Positions 8,302 through 16,838 of a DNA stretch of 33,775 nucleotides are shown here, piece by piece; the stretch's first letter is position 1; the number at the start of each line of letters is the position of its first letter. This stretch comes from Leptotrichia sp. oral taxon 215 str. W9775 (GTDB lineage: Bacteria > Fusobacteriota > Fusobacteriia > Fusobacteriales > Leptotrichiaceae): the NCBI RefSeq assembly GCF_000469505.1, contig NZ_KI272833.1, positions 1 through 33,775 on the forward strand. Reading direction: 5' to 3'. A program made the translations under genes and the position numbers. The notes under the pieces are model-generated. The model did no database searches and had not been told where the DNA came from. It worked only from the letters and a program-made list of their open reading frames with translations.

Positions 8302-9765
8302 TTACAGTTCCGGATATTCTATCTTCCCTCTTGCTTCCTCAAATTTATGGGAAACATTGAACAGTAAATCTTCCCTGAAATAATTTCCAATCAGCTGTAT
8401 TCCTACAGGAAGGCCATTTACAAATCCTGCAGGAACTGAAATTGCAGGAACTCCTGCCATATTTATTGAAACAGTGTAAATATCTGCAAGATACATCTGC
8501 ACAGGATCTGTATTCTTTTCACCTTTTTTAAAGGCTGTTGTAGGAGAAACAGGAGTCAATATAATGTCAACTTCATTTAATGCCTTTTCAAAGTCCTCTT
8601 TTATAAGTCTTCTCACCTGTGAAGCTTTTTTATAGTATGCATCATAGAATCCTGAACTTAATACATAGTTTCCTATCATTATTCTTCTCTTTACTTCAGG
8701 CCCGAATCCTTCACTTCTTGATTTTACATACATTTTTTCTATATTTTCATCACTTTTTCTTACACCGTATCTTACACCGTCATATCTGGAAAGATTTGAT
8801 GCCGCTTCTGCTGATGAAATTATATAATAAGTTGATATTGCATATTTTGTATAAGGCAATGACACTTCCTTTACTTCAGCTCCAAGTTCCTTCAGCTGTG
8901 CCACAGCTTTATCCACAACTTCTTTTATGTCCTTATCTAGATCTTCTGTAAAGTATTCTTTAGGAAGTCCTATTTTTAAGCCTTTCAAATCATTATTCAG
9001 GCTTTTCAGATAGTCAGGCACTTCAACTTCTGCTGTTGTCGGATCTTTTTCATCATGCCCCGATATTATCTGCATAATTCTAGCCAAGTCTTCAGTTGAT
9101 TTTGCCAATGCACCTATCTGGTCAAGGGAAGAACCGAATGCCATAAGACCATATCTTGATACCCTTCCGTATGTCGGTTTTATTCCTACTGTCCCTGTAA
9201 GGCTCGCAGGCTGTCTTATACTTCCTCCTGTGTCAGTTCCCAATGCTATCGGAACCATCTGTGCAGCTACTGCCGCAGCCGATCCTCCGCTGCTTCCTCC
9301 CGGCACTCTATCCAATGCCCATGGATTGGAAGCAGGCTTTATTGATGAATTTTCATTTGATGACCCCATTGCAAATTCATCCATGTTCGCTTTTCCTATT
9401 ATAGGAACTCCTGCCTTCTTAAGTTTTTCCACTACTGTCGCATCGTATACCCCTTCATAATTTTTCAGAATCTGTGATGAAGCAGTAGTTAAATCACCTT
9501 TTGAAAGAATGTTATCCTTCAGTGCCACAGGAACTCCAAATAACAGTGTATTGTCATATTCTTTTCTATTATTTTCATTATTGTCATTATCGTATTTTTT
9601 AGCACTTTCCAGTGACTTTTCATTTAAAACACTTGAAAATGCCCCTACTTTATCTTCCAGCGAATCAATTCTCTGTAAAAATTCCTTCGTTACTTCTTCA
9701 GATGTAACTTCTTTATTTTTTATCATTTCAGCTATTTCACTGGCTGTTTTTCTGTATAAACTCAT
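8302..9765 (-). CDS. gatA: Aspartyl/glutamyl-tRNA amidotransferase subunit A
   Basis: GatA is the amidase subunit of GatCAB and releases ammonia from glutamine or asparagine for transfer to misacylated tRNA. The 487-residue protein shows the amidase-signature catalytic triad: Lys83 in VALKDN, the cis-serine Ser158 in GGSSGGSAAA and the nucleophile Ser182 in GTDTGGSIRQPAS, with the 24-residue Ser-Ser spacing of the family. The C-terminus (VPAGFVNGLPVGIQLIG) is typical. The start ATG has AAGGTGG just upstream. The gene is separated from gatC by a DUF4253 gene, which interrupts the usual gatC-gatA junction, but its own sequence is complete. Confidence 0.97.
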   Translation of the reverse strand: MSLYRKTASEIAEMIKNKEVTSEEVTKEFLQRIDSLEDKVGAFSSVLNEKSLESAKKYDNDNNENNRKEYDNTLLFGVPVALKDNILSKGDLTTASSQILKNYEGVYDATVVEKLKKAGVPIIGKANMDEFAMGSSNENSSIKPASNPWALDRVPGGSSGGSAAAVAAQMVPIALGTDTGGSIRQPASLTGTVGIKPTYGRVSRYGLMAFGSSLDQIGALAKSTEDLARIMQIISGHDEKDPTTAEVEVPDYLKSLNNDLKGLKIGLPKEYFTEDLDKDIKEVVDKAVAQLKELGAEVKEVSLPYTKYAISTYYIISSAEAASNLSRYDGVRYGVRKSDENIEKMYVKSRSEGFGPEVKRRIMIGNYVLSSGFYDAYYKKASQVRRLIKEDFEKALNEVDIILTPVSPTTAFKKGEKNTDPVQMYLADIYTVSINMAGVPAISVPAGFVNGLPVGIQLIGNYFREDLLFNVSHKFEEARGKIEYPEL

Positions 9766-9783
9766 TTTTCCACCTTTCTTTTC

Positions 9784-10527
9784 CTAATCCCACCAAAAAT
9801 ACCAATTTCTTGATTTATACAATCCCTTTGAAAGTTCTTCCAGTTCATCATAAATTTGGAAAACTAAATCCTCACTGACTAAAAACTGCTCTACTGCCAA
9901 TTTTTCTGCTTCTTCCTGTGTTTCAGGAAATTTTTCCAAATAAAATTCTATTTCAGAGTCAGTTATTGCGGCAATTCTTGCATCATATTTTTCATACCAA
10001 TATTTACTGATAGCTATAATTTCTTCAGGCAAAGGACATTCGTTAAATCCACCGAATAAAAACCATCCTGGAATTTCATAAGCTTTATCTGCCGGAATCT
10101 TAAATAGTCCTACATTTTCCCTTACTTTTCCAGTTTCTCCATCAAATATTGAGTTTAAATAGAAAGTCTCATCTTCATTGAAATTTTTAAAATAATCTAG
10201 GTAGTCACTGTCATCAGAAAATTCATATTCCTCATTCAGGTACTCATTTTCTACATATTCCTGTTTTCTTTCTTTAAACCACTGATTACAATCTATTTTT
10301 TTATAATTTTCTAAAATTTCATCCCTTGCTCTTTCATATTCTTCAAAATCTGGAAACTCTTCATTGAAATAATCTTTTACTTCAACAAACACAGGAATAA
10401 ACCCTTGTTTTTTCCCTTCTTCCAACAACTCAAAGTATCTTTCTGCAACTTCTGTTATTTCGCTGTCTTCACTAATTTTTTCATAGTCACATTTTATTTT
10501 TTCTGCAAGTAAGTCTATATTTTCCAA
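9784..10527 (-). CDS. DUF4253 domain protein inserted between gatC and gatA
   Basis: A very acidic 247-residue protein. The N-terminal half is Glu/Asp-rich helical sequence. The C-terminal part contains FGGFNECPLPEEI, then YWYEKYDARIA, then PETQEEAEKLAVEQF, which I recognise as the DUF4253 pattern (GWNECP, WxxxYGA, P-T-EEA-LA-EQ). The family has no established function; some members occur near toxin and immunity genes. No signal peptide or membrane segment, so cytoplasmic. I prefer the TTG at 10527, because AAGGAG lies nine bases ahead of it; an in-frame TTG at 10545 precedes that site and has no ribosome binding site of its own. It begins 23 bases after gatC and ends 18 before gatA, so it is part of the operon. 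Confidence 0.85.
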   Translation of the reverse strand: MENIDLLAEKIKCDYEKISEDSEITEVAERYFELLEEGKKQGFIPVFVEVKDYFNEEFPDFEEYERARDEILENYKKIDCNQWFKERKQEYVENEYLNEEYEFSDDSDYLDYFKNFNEDETFYLNSIFDGETGKVRENVGLFKIPADKAYEIPGWFLFGGFNECPLPEEIIAISKYWYEKYDARIAAITDSEIEFYLEKFPETQEEAEKLAVEQFLVSEDLVFQIYDELEELSKGLYKSRNWYFWWD

Positions 10528-10550
10528 TATTTTCCTCTCCTTCAAAGAAA

Positions 10551-10850
10551 CTAATTATCGGCATTTTCTCCAACAACTTTTGGTACAATTATAAATTCAT
10601 CATCACTATTTGGTGCATTTTTTAGGATATCCTTTTTAATTCCGCTATCCTTGACAACATCTTTTCTCAACACATCTTTTAAATCCAGCACGTTAAACAA
10701 CGGTTCAACCTCGCTCGTATCAACGCTGTTCAATTCTTCCATGTGATCAAAAATTTTATTCAGATCTGTTCTAAATTTTTCAATCTCATTTTCTGAAAAT
10801 TCCAGCTTTGACAATTTTGCTATTTTTAAAACATCTTCTTTGCTTAGCAT
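10551..10850 (-). CDS. gatC: Aspartyl/glutamyl-tRNA amidotransferase subunit C
   Basis: GatC is the small belt subunit that wraps around GatA and GatB and stabilises the complex. The 99 residues match the family: MLSKEDVLKIAKLSKLEF at the N-terminus, the ELNSVDTSEVEPLFN core, and VLRKDVV near the C-terminus. ATG start with GAAGGAG six bases upstream. It follows a HAD phosphatase gene after 21 bases, and is followed by the DUF4253 gene instead of directly by gatA. Confidence 0.96.
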   Translation of the reverse strand: MLSKEDVLKIAKLSKLEFSENEIEKFRTDLNKIFDHMEELNSVDTSEVEPLFNVLDLKDVLRKDVVKDSGIKKDILKNAPNSDDEFIIVPKVVGENADN

Positions 10851-10871
10851 TTTTTCTCCTTCTTCATCAAT

Positions 10872-11519
10872 TTATTTCTGATTTTCTCTCCACTCCAATA
10901 TCTCATTAAAGTTATCAAACTCAAGAAAATCAATATTTTCTTCCAAACAGAACTTAACAGCTCTTGTTCCCTTTCTTACAAAAACAAAATCAGCTGTTTC
11001 CATTGCCCTGTAATCAGACGGGCCGTCTCCTACAAAAATTACTTTATATCCCTTTTTCCGGTAGCTTTCCACAGCTTTCTTCTTATCCACTCCATAATAC
11101 ATTTCCTTATCCAGAAATGGATTTGTAATCTTTATTTTATTTCCTTCAAAACTGATGTCATTAGAAATAATGTCATCATCTGTCAAATTTATATTATACT
11201 TCAAAAGCGAGCCTTGTATATTAAGCCTCGTTCCTGCACTCACTATTTTAAATTCCGTACCACTTTCGACAAAATCCTTAAAACTTTCATCAATAGTAAC
11301 ATTCTTATCAAGAGTTGCTATATATTCTTCCCTAGTTATATTTAATGACTCAAGTCCAAATATGACAAACTCCCTCATGGTTATATCACCATTTTTGTAC
11401 TTTTCCCTTATAATTTTTTTATACTCGGGATTATGAGTTTCAAGCAATGTATCTGTTGAATCTTTTCTACTTATGGTTACATCGAAATCTATTAAAAATA
11501 TACTTTTATTTTCTGTCAT
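10872..11519 (-). CDS. HAD-superfamily phosphatase (MtnX/phosphoserine phosphatase-like)
   Basis: A 215-residue cytoplasmic haloacid-dehalogenase hydrolase. The nucleophile motif DFDVT (11-15) gives the Asp-x-Asp-x-Thr signature. KIVSAGT supplies motif II, the lysine-rich DKKKAVESYRKKG region motif III, and GDGPSDYRAM motif IV. The helical cap after motif I (about 20-85) and the overall length fit the HAD-IB group with phosphoserine phosphatase and MtnX-like enzymes. The substrate cannot be read from sequence. The ATG has GGAG eight bases upstream. It lies between the pseudouridine synthase gene (49 bases) and gatC, with no evident functional tie. Confidence 0.85.
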   Translation of the reverse strand: MTENKSIFLIDFDVTISRKDSTDTLLETHNPEYKKIIREKYKNGDITMREFVIFGLESLNITREEYIATLDKNVTIDESFKDFVESGTEFKIVSAGTRLNIQGSLLKYNINLTDDDIISNDISFEGNKIKITNPFLDKEMYYGVDKKKAVESYRKKGYKVIFVGDGPSDYRAMETADFVFVRKGTRAVKFCLEENIDFLEFDNFNEILEWRENQK

Positions 11520-11568
11520 TCATTTTCTCCAAAATCTATTTCTGACATTCCTGTCAGATTTAAAGTTC

Positions 11569-12255
11569 CTAAAGATTCTTTAAATACTTAATTTCATCTT
11601 CTGTCAGAGGTCTGTAATGCCCAACTTCCAAACTTCCAAGAGTAAGTTCCCCTACTTTTACTCTCTTCAGGGATTTAATTTCATATCCCAATGTTTCCAG
11701 CATTTTTCTTATCTGTCTGTTTCTTCCTTCAAAAATTGCTATTCTTATTTCTCTTTTGCTGACTATTTTCACCTTTGCAGGTGCTGTTCTTCTTCCGTCT
11801 ATTACAACTCCATGCTTCAACGCTTCCAGATGGTCATCTGTAATGTCCTTATCCAGTTTTGCAATATAGCTCTTATAAAGTTTTTTACTCGGATGCATCA
11901 CATGATTGTAAATATCTCCGTCATTACTTATTATTATAAGCCCTTCTGTCATATAATCAAGCCTTCCGTACGTATACAGACGCTTTTTAGACTTTATGTA
12001 GTCTATTGCAAGTTTTCTCCCGAACTTATCCTCGCTTGAACAGATTACCCTCTTAGGCTTATTTAACATGTAATATTCATAATTTGTATTGATTTTTACC
12101 TTTTCCCCGTCAACCCTTACAACATCTCCGGAAGAAACTTCCATTCCTATTACTGCTTCCTGTTTATTTACAGTAACTCTTCCTTCCTTAATCATTTCAT
12201 CAGCTTTTCTTCTCGAACATACTCCGGCGTCAGCTATAAATTTATTCAATCTCAT
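11569..12255 (-). CDS. rluB: RluB/RsuA-family pseudouridine synthase
   Basis: This enzyme isomerises a uridine in ribosomal RNA to pseudouridine. The 228 residues begin with an S4 RNA-binding domain (MRLNKFIADAGVCSRRKADE, through about residue 60). The catalytic domain carries GRLDYMTEGL, whose aspartate is the conserved nucleophile, and the C-terminal EGRNRQIRKMLE motif. The 14-base overlap with scpB and the GAGGT inside the end of scpB indicate translational coupling. scpB-rluB adjacency is common in low-GC bacteria, which favours the RluB (23S) role over RsuA (16S), but sequence alone does not settle it. Confidence 0.9.
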   Translation of the reverse strand: MRLNKFIADAGVCSRRKADEMIKEGRVTVNKQEAVIGMEVSSGDVVRVDGEKVKINTNYEYYMLNKPKRVICSSEDKFGRKLAIDYIKSKKRLYTYGRLDYMTEGLIIISNDGDIYNHVMHPSKKLYKSYIAKLDKDITDDHLEALKHGVVIDGRRTAPAKVKIVSKREIRIAIFEGRNRQIRKMLETLGYEIKSLKRVKVGELTLGSLEVGHYRPLTEDEIKYLKNL

Positions 12256-12877
12256 TTTCTACCTCTATATTTTCTTTTTTATCTGTTTTTTCCTTAATTT
12301 CTTCTATTATACCCGGCTTTTCAGAATCCTTCCCTTCATTTTCCTTATAAAGCAGTTCTATTTTTTCATACTGGCTATATCCTGGAAGTTCTGATTTTTC
12401 ACTAATATTCAGATAACTGTAAAAATCTTCTGTAACTTCATAAAGATTAGGAGTTCCTATCGCCTTCTTTTTTCCTGAGATGTAAATAAGATTTTTTTCC
12501 AGTAAATTTGCCATTGTTTTTTCTACACTGACACCTTTTATCTGTTCAATTTCCCCTTTAGTAACAGGCCCTTTATAAGCAATGATTGCCAAGGTTTCCA
12601 TTGTAGGTTTTGTCAATTTCTTTATTTTAAGTTCGGGATTAAAAAATTTTTTTACATCTTCACCATATAAAGGATTGGAAACAAGAAACACTGCCCCATT
12701 TTCAATCCTTATATTTATACCGCTTTCTTTTCTTTTCTCTTTGAGCATTGACAATATTTCCTGCGTTTCATCCAATGATAAACCGTAAAATTTTGCCAGT
12801 TCCTCCACTGTTAATGGATCTTTAGAAAGAAATATAAGCGTTTCCATTTTATTTTCAATATTCTCTATTTTTCCCAT
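12242..12877 (-). CDS. scpB: Segregation and condensation protein B
   Basis: ScpB is the small subunit of the SMC-ScpA-ScpB condensin that compacts and segregates chromosomes. Its 211 residues contain two winged-helix domains: the first includes LSKDPLTVEELAKFYGLSL, the second TLAIIAYKGPVTKGEIEQIKG, the family signature. A charged tail follows (about 175-211, Lys/Glu-rich), likely disordered. The usual partner scpA is not adjacent: upstream is mreB, 30 bases away. The ATG at 12877 has only a weak GGGAAA ribosome binding site. The 3' end overlaps the pseudouridine synthase gene by 14 bases. Confidence 0.94.
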   Translation of the reverse strand: MGKIENIENKMETLIFLSKDPLTVEELAKFYGLSLDETQEILSMLKEKRKESGINIRIENGAVFLVSNPLYGEDVKKFFNPELKIKKLTKPTMETLAIIAYKGPVTKGEIEQIKGVSVEKTMANLLEKNLIYISGKKKAIGTPNLYEVTEDFYSYLNISEKSELPGYSQYEKIELLYKENEGKDSEKPGIIEEIKEKTDKKENIEVENEIE

Positions 12878-12907
12878 AATATTTCCCTATTATTTCAAAT
12901 ATATAAA

Positions 12908-13948
12908 TTAATATTCCATAGTAGGTGAAATTATTATATTTTTATATCTGTCAAAGTCATCCAGCACTACTGCTATTCCATTTACAACTGAGTGGATAGC
13001 ATCGTCGCTTACAGTTACTTTCAGTTTTAATTCTTTTTCAATTTTTTCCTTTAATATTCTTATTCCTGCTCCTCCACCTGACAGATAAATACCAGTTTCA
13101 TATATATCTGCAGCCACTTCAGGTTCTATTTCTTCCATTGTCAGTTTAATTTCATCTATTATAAGGTCAATATTCTTATCAATAGCTGAATCTATTTCCT
13201 GAGCTACTATTTTGATGCTCTTAGGAAGTCCTATTCCTAGTTCCCTACCTCTTATTTCAAATGTCGCATTTTTATCAGGCATGCTGATTGTATTTACTTT
13301 CAGATCTTCAGCAGTTTTTTCTCCGATTAGAAGATTATGTTTTTCCTTCACATATTCCATTATATCCTCATTCAGGTGATCTCCGGCAATTTTAACTGAT
13401 TTTGATACAGCCGCCCCTCCTGATACGATAAATGCTATTTCAGTAGTTCCTCCTCCTATATCAACAATTAAATGTCCTTTAGGCTGGAATAAATCTATTC
13501 CTGCTCCGATTGCAGCTGCAACAGGTTCTTCCATAAGATATACTTCTTTCGCCCCTGCATCTTTTACAACTTCCACCACTGCTCTTCTTTCAACTTGAGT
13601 TACGCCACTTGGTACACATATTATAACTCTTGCGCTTTGAACTTTATCTTTTCTTATTCTTTTTAAAAATTCTGTCAACATTTTTTCAGTAATTTCATAA
13701 TCTGAAATAACTCCATTTTTAAGAGGTCTTACTATTTCAGTGTGTTTTGCTGTTCTTCCGATTATTTCCTTAGCTTTTTCTCCGATATATTCCACTTCTT
13801 CTGTTTTTATGTTTAACGCAACATAAGTAGGCTCATCAATCTGTATTCCTTCACCTTTTACATAAACTACTGTATTTGCCGTTCCCAGGTCAATTGCCAC
13901 GTCCTTTGTCGGTTTTGTACTAATTTTGAACACATCAAAAAATTTCAT
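12908..13948 (-). CDS. mreB: Rod-shape-determining actin homologue MreB
   Basis: MreB polymerises under the inner membrane and organises lateral wall synthesis, keeping cells rod-shaped. The 346 residues have the actin-fold nucleotide motifs: phosphate 1 DLGTANTVVY (20-29), phosphate 2 VDIGGGTTEIA and the adenosine motif LSGGGAGI. The N-terminal MKFFDVFKIS could be a short membrane-binding amphipathic segment. AAGGAG lies nine bases ahead of the ATG. Upstream is ftsK, 36 bases away. mreC and mreD are not adjacent. Confidence 0.96.
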   Translation of the reverse strand: MKFFDVFKISTKPTKDVAIDLGTANTVVYVKGEGIQIDEPTYVALNIKTEEVEYIGEKAKEIIGRTAKHTEIVRPLKNGVISDYEITEKMLTEFLKRIRKDKVQSARVIICVPSGVTQVERRAVVEVVKDAGAKEVYLMEEPVAAAIGAGIDLFQPKGHLIVDIGGGTTEIAFIVSGGAAVSKSVKIAGDHLNEDIMEYVKEKHNLLIGEKTAEDLKVNTISMPDKNATFEIRGRELGIGLPKSIKIVAQEIDSAIDKNIDLIIDEIKLTMEEIEPEVAADIYETGIYLSGGGAGIRILKEKIEKELKLKVTVSDDAIHSVVNGIAVVLDDFDRYKNIIISPTMEY

Positions 13949-13984
13949 ATAAATATCTCCTTCATTTTTATTTCTTTTTTTATT

Positions 13985-16645
13985 CTATTTTTTTATTTCA
14001 TTTTCTAAATCATCATCAATCAGTATCTGATTATCATAACTTATAATTCCTTTTTCCTTTAACTGGTCATAGATTCTTGATGCCCTGTTAAATCCTATTC
14101 TCAATTCACGCTGCAGCAGGGATATGGAAACTTTTTTCTCCTGTTTTATTATCTCTATCGCATTTTCAAAGTAAGGATCCACATTAACATCATTTTCCTG
14201 TGTTTCCACAAGAATTTCATCCCTATATTTTACCTTTCTGCTTGATTTCAGCATAGAAGTAAGGTTTGTAACTTCTTCATCTGAAATGAATGCTCCCTGT
14301 ATTCTTTCAAGTTTTGAAGAACCATTTTCAAGCAGAAGCATATCTCCCTGACCTAGCAGTTTTTCCGCTCCTGCAGAATCCAGTATAGTTCTTGAATCTA
14401 TCTGGGATCTCAGTGCAAATGAAATTCTGCTTGGAAGATTTGCCTTTATCATACCTGTTATAACATCTGTTGACGGACGCTGAGTAGCCACCACAAGGTG
14501 AATTCCCACCGCTCTCGCCTTCTGGGCAATTCTCGCAATGGATTCCTCCACACTTCCTGAAGCAACCATCATAAGGTCTGCCAGCTCATCTATTATTATA
14601 ACAATATAAGGCATTTTTTCAACATACTTCAAGGAATTGTAGCTCTTAATGTTTCTAACTCCATTTTCCATAAGCTGTTTGTATCTGTTTTCCATTTCAT
14701 TTACTGCCCATTTCAAAGCTATTGCAGCTTGCTGAGGGTCGATTATGACAGGAACAAGCAGGTGAGGTATGTCATTGTAAGGCATAAGTTCCACCATCTT
14801 CGGATCCACCATAATAAACTTTACTTCTTTTTCGGATTTCTTTGATATCAGTGTTGCTATCAGAGTATTTACTGCCACTGATTTACCTGAACCGGTCTGC
14901 CCGGCTATAAGCAGATGCGGCATTTTAGTAATATCTATTATTTTGTCTCTTCCGACAATGTCCTTACCTAAAATTACGTTCAGTTCTCCCTTTTCCAGTT
15001 CCTTATTCTGTATTATATTGGAGAAATGTACAGGTTCCTTTATTTTATTAGGAGTTTCTATACCAATTGTATTTTTCCCCGGAATAGGCGCTTCTATTCT
15101 TATGCTTTCAGCCGCAAGATTCATTGCAATGTCATCTGAAAGGGAAGTAACTTTACTAACCTTCACTCCGGCAGGAATTGTAATCTCATATCTTGTAATT
15201 GTCGGTCCGTATTCATAATTTACAACCTTTGCATCTATTCCAAACTGTTTAAGTACATTTTCCAGATGATTGACATTGTCAATAATACTTTTTTCAATTT
15301 CAAATTTCTTTTCCATATCCATAGGCTTAATCTTAAATATTTCTTCTATGGATTTTTTTAGTAGCTCATTATACCCTTTATCTGTATTAAGTCTTGCCGC
15401 TTCAGCCTTTTTAAGATTTTCTTCCAGTTCCTTCTGTCTTTTTATGGCCTCCACATCTTCAAATGCTTCTATTTTAGGAATAACCATTTCTTCATGATGA
15501 TTTTCCACTTTCTTATTTTCTTTTTTAACTGTTTTATCTCCTGCAGATTTTATTTCTTCTGATACTGCTGTTTTTACTTCCTTCTGAAGTTCCTTTTCAG
15601 CAGAAGGTTTTACATTAACCTGACTGTTTTGAAGAGTTTCTTTATTTTCAGGAATTTTTACTTCCGGAGTATTATTTTCCTGAGAAACTTTTGTATTTTC
15701 AGCTACAGTTTTTTGCAGTTCAGGTTTTTCAGCAGTTTTTACCTGTTGTTCTTCCTGTTTCTTTACTTCTGTCTTTTTCTCTTCAACTTTGGAATTTTCA
15801 GGTTTTCTTTCAGATTTCACTGCCACTTTTTCCTTTTCAGCAGCAACTTTATCATTTTCCATTTTTTTAGAAAATTCTGTCCATTCCTTTTCTTTCTTAG
15901 CCAGTTCCTCATCTGAATAAACTTCCGTTTTATCTAAAAAGCTGTCCTTCGGCTTTTTAGCCAGCTCAAAGCTCAATTTCTGATTTCTTGACTCTATTAT
16001 ACGTTTTTTCATTTCTTCTTTCTGATATTTCTTATAATCAGTACGTTTAAGTTTCTCAGACATTTTCTTAGCCTTGAGAAGCGTCGCCTTTTCCTTGTAT
16101 TCATCACTTCTGTAATATTGTCTTACTCCCTTTATCCATTCATAAATATATTCCAGTGGAGTAGACAGCAGATATACAATACTCAGCCCTACAACTGCCC
16201 AAAGGAAAATTCCCATTACAGTTGTTGCTATTATTTTATATAAAGGCATTGCCACCAAACTTCCTACAATTCCTCCACTTTCTCTTCCAAATCCCAGCTC
16301 CAGAATTATTCTTCCGGCATCTGTAAATGAATCAGGTAAAGGTGTCACAATGTCTTCCCTTATAAACAGTAATGAAATTGCCAGAAGGCAGATTGCTCCT
16401 GTCAGTTCTTTTTTTCTGCTTATTTTTACTTCTTTTTTTATAAGATAAGCAAGTCCTGCCACAAATACCAGTCCAATTATAATCCACCCCATTTTACCCG
16501 CGATTAAAGTAAAAAAATTCAAAAATAAAAACAGAAAATTCCCTTCAGAATTATTAGAGGTTTCTATCCCTCTTCTATTGACCAGAAGATACGTAAGGAA
16601 CATTCCTAAAACAATGAAGGAAATTCCTTTAACTTTTTTATTCAT
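13985..16645 (-). CDS. ftsK: DNA translocase FtsK/SpoIIIE
   Basis: FtsK sits at the division septum and pumps DNA to clear the closing septum and resolve dimers. The 886-residue protein has an N-terminal membrane domain with about four hydrophobic segments in the first 165 residues, then a long Lys/Glu/Gln/Val-rich linker (about 175-410) that is probably disordered. The RecA-like motor has Walker A AGQTGSGKS with Lys588 and Walker B YIVIIIDELADL near 680-690. A C-terminal winged-helix gamma domain follows (ISLLQRELRIGFNRASRIYD), which reads polar DNA sequences. AAGGAA precedes the ATG. A strong promoter lies about 70-100 bases upstream. Confidence 0.97.
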   Translation of the reverse strand: MNKKVKGISFIVLGMFLTYLLVNRRGIETSNNSEGNFLFLFLNFFTLIAGKMGWIIIGLVFVAGLAYLIKKEVKISRKKELTGAICLLAISLLFIREDIVTPLPDSFTDAGRIILELGFGRESGGIVGSLVAMPLYKIIATTVMGIFLWAVVGLSIVYLLSTPLEYIYEWIKGVRQYYRSDEYKEKATLLKAKKMSEKLKRTDYKKYQKEEMKKRIIESRNQKLSFELAKKPKDSFLDKTEVYSDEELAKKEKEWTEFSKKMENDKVAAEKEKVAVKSERKPENSKVEEKKTEVKKQEEQQVKTAEKPELQKTVAENTKVSQENNTPEVKIPENKETLQNSQVNVKPSAEKELQKEVKTAVSEEIKSAGDKTVKKENKKVENHHEEMVIPKIEAFEDVEAIKRQKELEENLKKAEAARLNTDKGYNELLKKSIEEIFKIKPMDMEKKFEIEKSIIDNVNHLENVLKQFGIDAKVVNYEYGPTITRYEITIPAGVKVSKVTSLSDDIAMNLAAESIRIEAPIPGKNTIGIETPNKIKEPVHFSNIIQNKELEKGELNVILGKDIVGRDKIIDITKMPHLLIAGQTGSGKSVAVNTLIATLISKKSEKEVKFIMVDPKMVELMPYNDIPHLLVPVIIDPQQAAIALKWAVNEMENRYKQLMENGVRNIKSYNSLKYVEKMPYIVIIIDELADLMMVASGSVEESIARIAQKARAVGIHLVVATQRPSTDVITGMIKANLPSRISFALRSQIDSRTILDSAGAEKLLGQGDMLLLENGSSKLERIQGAFISDEEVTNLTSMLKSSRKVKYRDEILVETQENDVNVDPYFENAIEIIKQEKKVSISLLQRELRIGFNRASRIYDQLKEKGIISYDNQILIDDDLENEIKK

Positions 16646-16714
16646 TTCAATTCCTTCCTTTTTTATGACCTATGAATATTTTTTATTAATTTATTATTGT
16701 GTAAAACTATATAC

Positions 16715-16743
16715 ATTATACATTATTTTTTCTATTTTGTCAT
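16715..16743 (-). promoter_or_regulatory. Promoter upstream of ftsK
   Basis: Minus strand ATGACA (16743-16738), a 17-base spacer and TATAAT (16720-16715). It lies in the 193-base gap between the phosphonate transporter and ftsK and gives a leader of roughly 60 bases. It probably opens the long ftsK to priA run. I see no terminator for the transporter operon in this gap, so some read-through into ftsK is possible. Confidence 0.7.
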
Positions 16744-16838
16744 TTTTTATTATAATTTTTAACATTTTATTTTTCATTGTATTTTTTAACTTATAGACAA
16801 CAACATCTAATTTTTCTCACTTGTTTTTATCCATAAAT

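Noticed and set aside
16646..16838. Terminator for the phosphonate transporter operon.
   Set aside because: I looked for a hairpin with a U tract in this gap on the minus strand and found none; only the ftsK promoter is supported.
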